A stretch of DNA of 64,000 nt from Streptomyces sp. MNU76 (lineage in GTDB: Bacteria > Actinomycetota > Actinomycetes > Streptomycetales > Streptomycetaceae). Position numbers and translations under genes: made by a program. The notes under the pieces are model-generated. The model saw only the letters and a list, made by a program, of their open reading frames with translations. It did no database searches and was not told the DNA's origin. Location: positions 41,940-105,939 of the forward strand of contig NZ_JAJKLK010000011.1 of the NCBI RefSeq assembly GCF_020982545.1, in the 5' to 3' direction. Position 1 is the stretch's first letter; the number at the start of each line of letters is the position of its first letter. This document shows, piece by piece, positions 44,030-51,540 of this stretch.

Positions 44030-44404
44030 ATGGATGATGAATACGGGCCCGAGGTCTTCTCCTACACGCGGGCAGAGGCCTTCGAGGACGGCACCTTCGT
44101 CGAGGTCCCGCCCGCGGCGGCCTCGGCCGCTGGCATCGAGATGCCGCTGATCATCACTGCAGGCGCGCGGCAGGAATTCGTGGCAGGTAACGATGGCGGC
44201 GAGGCTGGGCGGCTGGGAACGGTGCTGTCCGCGGTGGCAAGGGCTGTCGAAGCCTCGCCCGCGGACGAGATCTGCTTCGTGGTGCCAGCCGGGGAATTGC
44301 CCTCCGGGCAGGAGCCCACTGGCGCCGACCGGCTCATCGCCATCACGGAGCCCGGCGATTCGGGCGAGCCCGTCATGACCTTGATGCTCCCCGACGAGAT
44401 GTGA
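44030..44404 (+). CDS. DUF6573-like protein, short form
   Basis: 124 residues, the only plus-strand gene within a long minus-strand block. FSYTRAEAFEDGTFVEV at the start, AGIEMPLIITAG after it, and the ending GEPVMTLMLPDEM are the DUF6573 signatures, also seen in the gene at 53,528 (HAYTRAQALADGVLV, GEPVITIMEPDED). The family occurs in phages and plasmids; its function is unknown. The window therefore carries two paralogues with different lengths. Confidence 0.65.
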   Translation: MDDEYGPEVFSYTRAEAFEDGTFVEVPPAAASAAGIEMPLIITAGARQEFVAGNDGGEAGRLGTVLSAVARAVEASPADEICFVVPAGELPSGQEPTGADRLIAITEPGDSGEPVMTLMLPDEM

Positions 44405-44563
44405 CCGCGGGCTACCTGCCCAGCCTGCGTCCGTGTCCGGCGATCGTCCTGACGGCGGCAGTCGGGCGCCGGCCTGGGCCGGGAGGCAGCGCGGCGCAGC
44501 GTGTAGGAGCGAGGCACCCGGTGTTCGATCGGCGTATCGCGGGTCGTGGGCAAGCGCTCTCGG

Positions 44564-44824
44564 CTACAGCGCGGGCAGGGAGTCGGCGGGGTCGTCGACG
44601 CCCAGGAGGAGCACGTGGTGCCCGACGGCCTCGGTGCTGCCGGCGGTGACCTTCTCGACGTCGAGGCGCAGCCGGATGCGCCCGGCGCCTTCGCCGTTGG
44701 CCGCGAGGTCGCGTTCCAGTTCGTCGTCGAGGCGGTCCGCCGCGGCCTCGGCCGCGGCGTAGTCGGCCAGGCCACAGGCGAGGAGCCGACGGGTGGCGGT
44801 GTCGCGGAGCTGATAGCTGGGCAT
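44564..44824 (-). CDS. hypothetical protein (86 aa)
   Basis: Small, soluble protein. Helical first half (GLADYAAAEAAADRLDDEL) and a beta-like second half (RIRLRLDVEKVTAG, HHVLLLGVDD). The family is not recognised. It lies 30 bp after the regulator gene and is probably co-transcribed with it. SD-like GGACG before the ATG is weak. Confidence 0.5.
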   Translation of the reverse strand: MPSYQLRDTATRRLLACGLADYAAAEAAADRLDDELERDLAANGEGAGRIRLRLDVEKVTAGSTEAVGHHVLLLGVDDPADSLPAL

Positions 44825-44854
44825 GGCAGGTCGTCCTCCGGCTGGTGGGAGCGT

Positions 44855-45781
44855 TCAGGTGGTGGGGTCGGTGAGCCGGCGGGCCGCGTTCACCGCGCGC
44901 GACCAGACGTCGGGGCTGCCGCCGTGCTCGCGGGCGAGGGAGGCGGCAAGCCCCCGGACGTCGCCGCGCTCGCGCAGGGCGGCCAGGGCGACGGCCGCCC
45001 GCCGGTCGGCTTCCGTGCGGGCCGGCGCGGTGACCGGGCGGTGCTCGAGGGCGTTGCGCACGACCCACTCCCAGGACCTCTGCGGCCCCCCGTACTGCAC
45101 GCTGAGTTCCGCAGCCAGGCCCGGGCGGTAGCCGTCGCGCTCGATCGCCTCGGCGGCGAACCGCTCGGCGAGCTGCGTGGCGGTGAGCGGCTCACCGCCG
45201 GCGTGGGCGCTCAGCTCGGCCGCGAGGACCTCCTCGAGGGCGGAAGGCCGGCCGACGGGCGCCTCGGGCTGCGGTCCCGGGCGGCGGCCGGCCTTGCCGA
45301 GCTTCTCCCCGGTGCGCTTCTTGTCGAAGTCCTGCAGGTCGCCGACGCGGAAGGCCTGGATCATGCGGCCGGTGGGACCCTCGACCTCGCCGACGGAGGC
45401 CGGGAAGTAGCCCGGGTTCGCCTGCTGGTACTTGCGGATCGTCGAGGCCCCGGCGAAGCCCAGCAGCTCGGCGGCCTTGTTGATGGAGACGACGGTCTCC
45501 GGGGTGAGCTCGTACAGCTCGGGGTCGGCCTTGAGGACCTTGCTTGCCTTTTCCTCCTGGAACCACGCGTAGAAGTCCCGGAACTGCTGTTCGTCGTAGA
45601 AGTCGGTCCCCTCGATCCGCTCCTTCTCCGGGTGGCGGTGCTCCTTGGGCTGTTCGTCGCGCACCTTGTACCAGCGGGCCGCGGTCCCGACGCTGGCGCC
45701 GGTGAGCTCGCGGATCCAGTCGCGGTTCACCACGGCGCGGCCGCCGACGAGGCGACGCTGCGGGTTCAGGGCCTTGGTCAT
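44855..45781 (-). CDS. helix-turn-helix DNA-binding protein
   Basis: 308 residues. The ATG at 45781 follows GGAGAG, and the frame upstream has no coding character. Two HTH-like segments occur: RDWIRELTGASVGTAARWYK, and SINKAAELLGFAGASTIRKYQQ. The middle has a charged linker (GEKLGKAGRRPGPQPEAP) and the C-terminal part contains helices (TATQLAERFAAEAIERDG; WVVRNALEHRPVTAP). Probably a transcription regulator of the module region; no target could be deduced. The 5' leader is unusually long at roughly 190 nt. Confidence 0.6.
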   Translation of the reverse strand: MTKALNPQRRLVGGRAVVNRDWIRELTGASVGTAARWYKVRDEQPKEHRHPEKERIEGTDFYDEQQFRDFYAWFQEEKASKVLKADPELYELTPETVVSINKAAELLGFAGASTIRKYQQANPGYFPASVGEVEGPTGRMIQAFRVGDLQDFDKKRTGEKLGKAGRRPGPQPEAPVGRPSALEEVLAAELSAHAGGEPLTATQLAERFAAEAIERDGYRPGLAAELSVQYGGPQRSWEWVVRNALEHRPVTAPARTEADRRAAVALAALRERGDVRGLAASLAREHGGSPDVWSRAVNAARRLTDPTT

Positions 45782-45803
45782 TGCACTCTCCGGTTCTGGC
45801 TGC

Positions 45804-45821
45804 GGCCCTATACTGAGGGCC
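45804..45821 (-). promoter_or_regulatory. second hairpin in the regulator's long leader
   Basis: GGCCCT-6 nt-AGGGCC, 23 nt before the ATG, with the Shine-Dalgarno just after it. It may affect ribosome access. Confidence 0.35.
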
Positions 45822-45898
45822 TGCTCCTCTTTGTTCCTTCGGTGCTCACGCGCCGGCGGGCGAGTCGAGTTGGTGAAGGTGGTCGGCGGGACGTTCGG

Positions 45899-45916
45899 CC
45901 GGGGTTGCCGCCCTGG
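45899..45916 (-). promoter_or_regulatory. leader hairpin, CGGCAA loop, before the regulator gene
   Basis: Loop TTGCCG (45905-45910) on a shorter stem with one mismatch. TTCACCAACTCGAC follows downstream. The weakest stem of the set. Confidence 0.6.
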
Positions 45917-45984
45917 GTCGACACCCTCGTAAGAGGGTGCCTTCCGCCGCCCACCGCTTTTTTGCCGCCGCGTTCGCATAATCA

Positions 45985-46013
45985 ATATGGCGCTCTTGAT
46001 GGGTGGCTGTCAA
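45985..46013 (-). promoter_or_regulatory. module promoter (46.0 kb)
   Basis: TTGACA (46008-46013), 17-bp spacer, weak -10 CCATAT (45985-45990) followed by the shared TGATT. The -35 overlaps the stop codon of the upstream PP-loop B gene. Confidence 0.55.
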
Positions 46014-47215
46014 TCTCGCCGGCCCACCCCCCGCCACGAATGCGCCCTCCATTCCCGTTCGAAGCGCGGAACCTGCTTGTCCCGGACGTGATGGGGAGCC
46101 GTCACCATCAGCTCCTCGACCGTCGGCAGCTCCGCCTCCCGGCGCCGCATCCACGTCCGCACCCTCCCGTAGCGCTCGTCGACCTCGACGGGGTAGCCGT
46201 GCCGCTCCGAGACGGTGCGCAGCCTCCGGCCCAGAGCGGAGGCGCGGCCCACGTGGACCCGCTCCACCGAGCGCATCGGCCGCCCGCGCCGGGTGGGGTC
46301 CGCCTTCGCGACCGGCAGGATCCTCCGCACGTGATACAGAGCCCACGGGCAGCTGAGCTCTTCCTCGAACGCGGCGAGGACGGGGCGGTCCGCGGCCCGG
46401 CAGGGGTCGAACTGCTCCAGCAGGCTGCGCCGGCCGAACAGCTTCGCCTGGGGGTTGAGGCTGACGGAGGTGTACTCCAGGCGCAGCACGCGTCCGGCGA
46501 TCTCCGGGTGCGCGCGCATCCGGTCCAGGTGGTCAGCCATGGCGCCCATCGAGACCGGAAAACAGCAGAAACTGCAGTAACTCTTCTCCCACCGCACGCC
46601 GAACCGCTCGTACAGGAACGCTTCGCACCGATCACGCCCCCACCCCCAGTCGATCAAGGGATACACGCCCTGGCGCAGCGGATTCTTGCTCGCCGCCGCA
46701 TCCCGACGGCTGCGGACGGCCTCGTCGGCGTTGAACCCCATCACCTGCCGAAACGGCCGGTCGCCGATTCCCAGGGCGATCAGCGCGTCACCGACCTCGC
46801 CCTTCGCGTGCAGGCTGCAGAGCCGAATGCCGCCCTGCTGGGGAACCGTGCCGCCCGCCTCGTACTCGTCCCACAGCGCCCAGGGCCCGCGCTCGATGAT
46901 CCGCTCGGGCTGCCGGGAGTCGTCCATGACCGCGATCTCCAACGCACGGCTGGCCCGGGCGACTTGAACAAGCCGGACCCGGTGCTCGCGAAGGAGCGGC
47001 AACACGAACTCCTCGGCGTGGGCGCGGGTGGCTGGCCACTCGTCCCCGGTGAGCTGGTGCATGACCAGGGTGCGGGCCAGGTCGACTCCGTGAGCGGCCG
47101 GGTCCTCCAGCATCTTCACCAGGTACGCGGTCGAGTCGACCCCCAATCCCCAGTTGATGACCAGCTCGATGCCCTCGAAGCCGAGGCCGGCTGGGACGCG
47201 GGCGGTGGCGTTCAT
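46010..47215 (-). CDS. PAPS-reductase-like PP-loop enzyme B
   Basis: 401 residues. P-loop WGLGVDSTAY (residues 22-31), a variant of SGGxDS. Conserved cysteines in IRLCSLHAKGE and in SYCSFCCFPVSMG may hold a metal or Fe-S cluster. The rest contains a HVRRILPVAK region and a C-terminal Trp-rich end. Start ATG overlaps the Mom-like stop by 4 bp (ATGA), meaning tight coupling. Probably adenylates or sulfurates a base precursor, since it follows the Mom-like and DpdA-like genes; this is inference. Confidence 0.7.
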   Translation of the reverse strand: MNATARVPAGLGFEGIELVINWGLGVDSTAYLVKMLEDPAAHGVDLARTLVMHQLTGDEWPATRAHAEEFVLPLLREHRVRLVQVARASRALEIAVMDDSRQPERIIERGPWALWDEYEAGGTVPQQGGIRLCSLHAKGEVGDALIALGIGDRPFRQVMGFNADEAVRSRRDAAASKNPLRQGVYPLIDWGWGRDRCEAFLYERFGVRWEKSYCSFCCFPVSMGAMADHLDRMRAHPEIAGRVLRLEYTSVSLNPQAKLFGRRSLLEQFDPCRAADRPVLAAFEEELSCPWALYHVRRILPVAKADPTRRGRPMRSVERVHVGRASALGRRLRTVSERHGYPVEVDERYGRVRTWMRRREAELPTVEELMVTAPHHVRDKQVPRFEREWRAHSWRGVGRRD

Positions 47216-48087
47216 GCGGCCGCACCCCCTTGGTCGGCCTTCGGGTACGGGTAGGAGGTGACGGCGATGCGGCGGCCGGTGCGCGGTCCGATGTAGGCGG
47301 CGTAGCGGTGGTGGCCGCCGTGGTGTACGCCCTGCGCGCCGACGGTGTGCAGGGCCTCCGTCAGCCACGTCCGGCCAGGCTCGCCCGGGTCACGGGGGCG
47401 AGCGCCGAGGGCGACAAGGCGCCGCTCGACCCCGCCGCGGCCGCGCTCGTTGTTGCGGACCTTGGACATCGCGCGGTCGTGGAGGACCGAGCCGTCGGGC
47501 AGCATGGTCAGGCGCCGCGGGCGCGTCTTGCCCAGGTAGTCCATCCCCTTGGCCTGGTAGATCGTCCCGTAGTGGCCGGGGAAGATCGTCTCGGGCCCCT
47601 GGGCGGTGAGGCGTGTCCTGGGCTCGGGATCGCTGTGCGCGACGACCCCGCGGATGCCCCGGGCGGCCGCCAGTTGGAAAGCGCGCTCCTGTGCCCACGT
47701 CTCCGCGTTGGCCGGTACGTCGTCGAGCAGCACCAGCCGGTTCAGCTCCAGCGACTCCTCATACGGGGCGAGCCAGCCGAACACCGAGGTGAGTACGGCG
47801 GCCTGGGTCGGGACGCCCAGGGTGAGCACCCCCACCAACTGCCCGGCCGGGGGCGCGGCGGTGTCGATGAGACCGTAGGCGAAGCGGACGGCGGGCCACG
47901 AGCCGCTGTAGTGGTGGGCGAGGACGAAGGCCTTCGCCGTGCGGACCAGATCGTTCGGCATCTCGCGGACGCGGTAGCGAGCGGGGTCGAAGCCGCCTTC
48001 ACCGGTCGGCCTCCAGCTGTGCCGGCGGTTCCTCCACCGCTGGCAGACGGCGCCGAGATCGAGCGGCGGTTGTTCGTAGACAGACAT
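47212..48087 (-). CDS. Mom-like (GNAT-fold) DNA modification protein
   Basis: 291 residues. Start ATG 48087 follows GAGAGGACC; the GTG directly before it is an alternative. Motifs follow the Mom family order: AHHYSGSWPAVRFAYGL, LVGVLTLGVPTQ, LELNRLVLLDDVPANAETW, VVAHSDPEPR and GTIYQAKGMDYLGKT. Phage Mu Mom converts adenine in DNA to N6-(carbamoylmethyl)adenine and so blocks restriction enzymes. A similar role here is inferred from the motifs. It lies between DpdA-like and PP-loop B genes in the same operon, after a 12-bp leader hairpin. Confidence 0.75.
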   Translation of the reverse strand: MSVYEQPPLDLGAVCQRWRNRRHSWRPTGEGGFDPARYRVREMPNDLVRTAKAFVLAHHYSGSWPAVRFAYGLIDTAAPPAGQLVGVLTLGVPTQAAVLTSVFGWLAPYEESLELNRLVLLDDVPANAETWAQERAFQLAAARGIRGVVAHSDPEPRTRLTAQGPETIFPGHYGTIYQAKGMDYLGKTRPRRLTMLPDGSVLHDRAMSKVRNNERGRGGVERRLVALGARPRDPGEPGRTWLTEALHTVGAQGVHHGGHHRYAAYIGPRTGRRIAVTSYPYPKADQGGAAA

Positions 48088-48125
48088 CACAGGGGTCCTC
48101 TCGGGGCGGTCGGTTGGTGAGGGAG

Positions 48126-48155
48126 GCCGGCCCGGGGTTGCCGCCCCGGACCGGC
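48126..48155 (-). promoter_or_regulatory. leader hairpin, CGGCAA loop, before the Mom-like gene
   Basis: 12-bp stem (48126-48137 with 48144-48155) and TTGCCG loop. One pair is U-G only on the minus-strand RNA. CTCACCAACCGACC follows. Confidence 0.8.
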
Positions 48156-48167
48156 AGTCGGTGAGGG

Positions 48168-49160
48168 TCAGTTCGCGGAGGGGAGCATCAGCTGACGGGG
48201 AGCGTGGAGCACGTGAAGGACGCGCTCGCGCCAGCGCATCGCCCAGTGCACGCAGTTGGAGCAGCTCTTGTGCTTGCCCTCGCACTGGGGCAGCGGGTCG
48301 TTCCAGCGGGCATCGCGCGACCAGGCGAGGGAGTCGGCGGAGGACAGGTACTCGGCGCACGACTGAAGGGCCTGGGTCTTCAGCCCGAAGCCGTGCAGGC
48401 GCAGCCCAGCAGCGGCCACGGTCGCGAGTACGGCCTCGACGTCCTTGACCGACTTGCGGCGGCAGACGGAGCCGACCCCGACCAGCGGATAGTCCGCCAG
48501 CCGTACGCCGCGCTTGTCGTACAGGTTCAGGCAGAACTCGTAGTCGGCCGGAAGCCAGCCCTGGACGGTGGGGATGATGTCGACGCCCGGGTCCTCGGCC
48601 ATCACGTCGACGAAGTTGCCGACCGTGCGGTCGATGTGCTCGCGCACGGACAGCCCCGTCTTGGCGATCATGTCGGGCTCGCACATCCAGTCCTGCGGAC
48701 CGGCCCAGACCAGCCGGCCGATCCCGTCGCGGAACTGGCGCAGCTCGCGGACGAAGGCGTGCGGGCCGATCGTCCAGCCGCCGTGGTTGTCGAGTTCGGA
48801 GAAGGCTCCCGAGTCGTACACCCAGTCCTCGGCGGCGCGCGGCAGCGTGGCGCGGCCGGTCAGCGCGGAGCGTGAGACGCACATCGGCACGCCCCAGGTG
48901 GACAGCGACTTGGCGTGATGTCCGCCGAGCCAGAACATCGGGCCCTCGGCCGGCGAGTCGCCCGGGTGGAAGCCGAGGCCGTACTCGCAGTGACACACGC
49001 AGCTGCCCATGGTGCAGAACCCGCAGTCCAGGCACTGATCGTGGTAGCAGTGGCCGCAGGCGTAGCGGACGGCGGGCGTGCAGGTGCACGTCTCTGGAAA
49101 GAGGGCGTCTGCCTGCGGCGATGGCATCCGGCGGGCTGGGGCGGTGAGTACGGCGTTCAC
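48168..49160 (-). CDS. DpdA-like transglycosylase (TGT superfamily)
   Basis: 330 residues from a GTG with GAGGAA before it. The active-site motif YDSGAFSEL (residues 115-123; Asp116 matches the nucleophile of DSGGFQ in tRNA-guanine transglycosylases) is followed by PQDWMCEPDMI, PTVQGW, VGVGSVCRRK, HGFGLKT and SADSLAWS. CEGKHKSCSNC near the end may be the zinc site. Known DpdA enzymes exchange guanine in DNA for 7-deazaguanine. Ten cysteines in residues 25-58 form an extra N-terminal Cys-rich part. No preQ0 genes are in this window. Confidence 0.75.
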   Translation of the reverse strand: MNAVLTAPARRMPSPQADALFPETCTCTPAVRYACGHCYHDQCLDCGFCTMGSCVCHCEYGLGFHPGDSPAEGPMFWLGGHHAKSLSTWGVPMCVSRSALTGRATLPRAAEDWVYDSGAFSELDNHGGWTIGPHAFVRELRQFRDGIGRLVWAGPQDWMCEPDMIAKTGLSVREHIDRTVGNFVDVMAEDPGVDIIPTVQGWLPADYEFCLNLYDKRGVRLADYPLVGVGSVCRRKSVKDVEAVLATVAAAGLRLHGFGLKTQALQSCAEYLSSADSLAWSRDARWNDPLPQCEGKHKSCSNCVHWAMRWRERVLHVLHAPRQLMLPSAN

Positions 49161-49196
49161 GGGAGTTCCTCAGGGGTGGGTGAGTTGGTGAGCGGG

Positions 49197-49228
49197 GCCG
49201 GTCCAGGGGTTGCCGCCCCTGGACCGGC
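49197..49228 (-). promoter_or_regulatory. leader hairpin, CGGCAA loop, before the DpdA-like gene
   Basis: 13-bp perfect stem with TTGCCG loop (49210-49215). CTCACCAACTCACCC and GAGGAA follow before the GTG at 49160. Confidence 0.85.
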
Positions 49229-49265
49229 TGTGATGCGAAGTGCCGGGCGCTGCCGTGGCGGCGGG

Positions 49266-49284
49266 GCGAGCCGGTGAGGCTCGC
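49266..49284 (-). terminator. small hairpin after the 49301 gene
   Basis: GCGAGCC-GGTGA-GGCTCGC, 17 bp after the stop codon. No T-run; may be an attenuator or an mRNA 3' end. Confidence 0.35.
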
Positions 49285-49300
49285 GCCCGTCCGCGCGGCG

Positions 49301-50797
49301 TCAGGCATCCGTGCCGGGAGGGTCGCCGCGATCCCAGGGCCCGAGGACCGCTCGCGGCTCGCTCGCCCCGTGGCCGCGTTCCTGCAGCGCGGCTGCCAGA
49401 AGAGCGAGGATCCGTTCGCCCTTGACGGCGGCCTGGTGGCGCAGCGGGCCCGCGGGGATCTGGTCGGGGAGCGTCACCCGCCTCGCCCCCAGGTCGATCT
49501 GCAGCGTGACGGTGCGCACGAGAGGGCATCCCTGTTCATCCCCGGCGTACAGCTGGAGCCGGGCTTCCACGCGGTGGTCGACGGGGGTGAGCCGTACGTA
49601 CTCGTTGCGCCAGGAGCGGTTTTCGACGTCGGGGGAGATCCGCACCGGGGCAGGAACCGTTTGCCCGGTGGGCACCAAGCGGTCGTTGAGCGGGGCGGTG
49701 GGGTCCTTCTCCCGGCGCGTCACGTGCTGGTGGAACGGGTACCAGCCGGGCCCGTAGAACACGGCCTGGGCGTCCAGGACGTACCGCCAGCCGCCGAGCT
49801 CCAGCTTCACGCCGTACATGTCCCGCTCGGGCTCGGGAGCGACGTAGAGGTCCAGCGGCGACGTGACGGCGCGCGGCATCAGATCCGGCGCCAGGCAGGG
49901 GAACGCCGGAAGGTCGGTGGGCAGGAACGTCGTGCGGGTGTTCCCCAACTCCCCCGAGCCGAAAGCGCCGTCGCCCACCACTCTGCGGACCAGGCGGGGG
50001 ACGGCGCGATCGCGCGGAGTGACGCGGAAGGCGACGGCCGACCCCTCGGCCGAGATCAGCTCCTGGAAGTCCCAGTCCGGCCGGTCCGCGCGCAGTCCGT
50101 GCTGCAGCTCGCGCAGGGCCCGGGAGACGCGGCGGCCGAGCGGGTCTCCCGGGTCCCAGCGCGGGGACGAGGGGAGGACCAGAGCGGCGTCGGGGTGCCA
50201 CTGGTCGGACAGGACCTGCCACGGCCCGGGAGGCAGCAGCGAGGCGACGTGGCCGGCGAGCTCCTCGGCGTCGGTCAGCTCACGCAGGACGACGGCGGTG
50301 AGACGCGCGGTGGACGGCGCGTCCCAGGGACCCCCCAGGATGAGGCTCAACCCGTTACCGGGGGCGCCCAGGGTGACGCTGAGCCGCCGGCCGTCCAGCC
50401 AGGCCTGCGCAGGCCCGAACTGGACGAACAGCCCCGGCTCGCCGGGCTGCCGGAACGGGGCGCCGGTGGTGAGCAGGCCGGCCACAGCCTCGCGGGGCGG
50501 CTGGGCGTCGCGGGCATCAGGCAGGGCCGGGGCGTAGCGGGTGACCGCGTCCAGGATCCGCGACACGGCGGGCGTCGGGATGTGCGCGCTGATGCGCGCG
50601 GTGCAGATCCGCGCCGGCCCGGTGGGCGACGGCGCGGCCAGGGCCGCCTGGACCGGCCCGCCCAGCTCGCGGGTCCGCAGCGTCAGGCGGTAGCCGCCGG
50701 GCAGGTCGGCGCGAAGGCGCGCGCCGCCGCGCAGCCGGTGTGCGACAACGGCCTCGGAGATGCCGTAGGTCGGAGAGACGGGCTCGAACTCGTACAT
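49301..50797 (-). CDS. hypothetical protein (498 aa)
   Basis: The ATG at 50797 was chosen because GGAGG lies eight nt upstream; a GTG five codons earlier overlaps that site. A large soluble protein without known motifs. Segments: SEAVVAHRLRGGARLRADLPG, LILGGPWDAPSTARLTAVVL, GWRYVLDAQAVFYGPGWYPF and a Pro/Ala end. Three or four similar beta-rich parts seem to exist, suggesting a structural or binding role. Probably belongs to the ParB-like module operon. Confidence 0.5.
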   Translation of the reverse strand: MYEFEPVSPTYGISEAVVAHRLRGGARLRADLPGGYRLTLRTRELGGPVQAALAAPSPTGPARICTARISAHIPTPAVSRILDAVTRYAPALPDARDAQPPREAVAGLLTTGAPFRQPGEPGLFVQFGPAQAWLDGRRLSVTLGAPGNGLSLILGGPWDAPSTARLTAVVLRELTDAEELAGHVASLLPPGPWQVLSDQWHPDAALVLPSSPRWDPGDPLGRRVSRALRELQHGLRADRPDWDFQELISAEGSAVAFRVTPRDRAVPRLVRRVVGDGAFGSGELGNTRTTFLPTDLPAFPCLAPDLMPRAVTSPLDLYVAPEPERDMYGVKLELGGWRYVLDAQAVFYGPGWYPFHQHVTRREKDPTAPLNDRLVPTGQTVPAPVRISPDVENRSWRNEYVRLTPVDHRVEARLQLYAGDEQGCPLVRTVTLQIDLGARRVTLPDQIPAGPLRHQAAVKGERILALLAAALQERGHGASEPRAVLGPWDRGDPPGTDA

Positions 50798-50834
50798 GGC
50801 GCAGGCCTCCACGGGCGGCGGTGAGTGGTGCTGG

Positions 50835-51458
50835 TCAGCGGGTGATGCGGGCCCGGGCCTTCTCGGCCTGGACGTGGACGGCGTCGGCGCGCGCGGCGGC
50901 GCGGACCTTGTCGGCCCAGTCGGCGGCGCGCTGCGCCAGGTCGGCGAGGCGCACCAAGGAGGCGTCCTGGTGCTGGCGGGCGCGGTCGACGAGCCGGGCG
51001 TGCTCGGCGATCAGCTCTTCGGCGGTGTACGCGGCGATCGCCTCGGTGCCGTGGCGGCGGGTGACGCGCCCGAAGGGGCAGGCGCCTTCCTCCTGTTCGA
51101 TGACGGCGAGGTCGGCGGCGGGCCAGCCGGTCTCCTCGTCGCGCGGGCCGAGCTGGATGTCGAGCACGCACACCGCGTCCGGGTCGTGCAGGCCGTTGCC
51201 GTGATAGCGGCGCTGTGGGCGGGGCACGGGGCCGGTCTGGCGTTCGGTGTGCGCGCGCCAGAGTTCGGGGGAGGGGTCTTCCTCGTCCTGATGGAGGCGG
51301 TGAAGGTAGGCGACCAGCGCGGGCAGCTGCCAGGCGGCGGATCCGAAGGGCGCGGCCGGCATGGCGAGCCCGGCCCGGGCGATGAGTCCCGTGTGGTTGC
51401 TGACGGCGGCCTGGGCGACGAACAGAGGGGTGTGGAGGCGGAGTTCGGAGCGGAGCAT
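50835..51458 (-). CDS. hypothetical protein (207 aa)
   Basis: The ATG at 51458 follows GGAAGG; an upstream start would lie inside the hairpin at 51503. Soluble; the first part has GSAAWQLPALVAYLHRLHQDE, the middle a Cys/Gly-rich segment (DPDAVCVLDIQLGPRDEETG), and the C-terminus long Ala/Arg helices (ARLVDRARQHQDASLVRL; ADKVRAAARADAVHVQ). Possibly a coiled-coil protein; family not recognised. Confidence 0.5.
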   Translation of the reverse strand: MLRSELRLHTPLFVAQAAVSNHTGLIARAGLAMPAAPFGSAAWQLPALVAYLHRLHQDEEDPSPELWRAHTERQTGPVPRPQRRYHGNGLHDPDAVCVLDIQLGPRDEETGWPAADLAVIEQEEGACPFGRVTRRHGTEAIAAYTAEELIAEHARLVDRARQHQDASLVRLADLAQRAADWADKVRAAARADAVHVQAEKARARITR

Positions 51459-51502
51459 GGCGAAGCCTTCCGGGCGGGCGGCACGCAGAGAGAGGGGAGG
51501 GG

Positions 51503-51534
51503 GCCCGGGCCGGACCACGTGGTCCGGCCCGGGC
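51503..51534 (-). promoter_or_regulatory. 16-bp perfect palindrome between the ParB-like and 207-aa genes
   Basis: 32-bp perfect palindrome, centre CACGTG. It occupies the same place as the module hairpins but has no CGGCAA loop. Could be a hairpin in the mRNA or a protein site. Confidence 0.55.
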
Positions 51535-51540
51535 AGCGGG

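Noticed and set aside
48168..49160. Housekeeping tRNA-guanine transglycosylase
   Set aside because: The motif set (PQDWMCEP, GSVCRR, SADSLAWS) is that of the phage/plasmid DpdA-like group, and the context is DNA modification genes.
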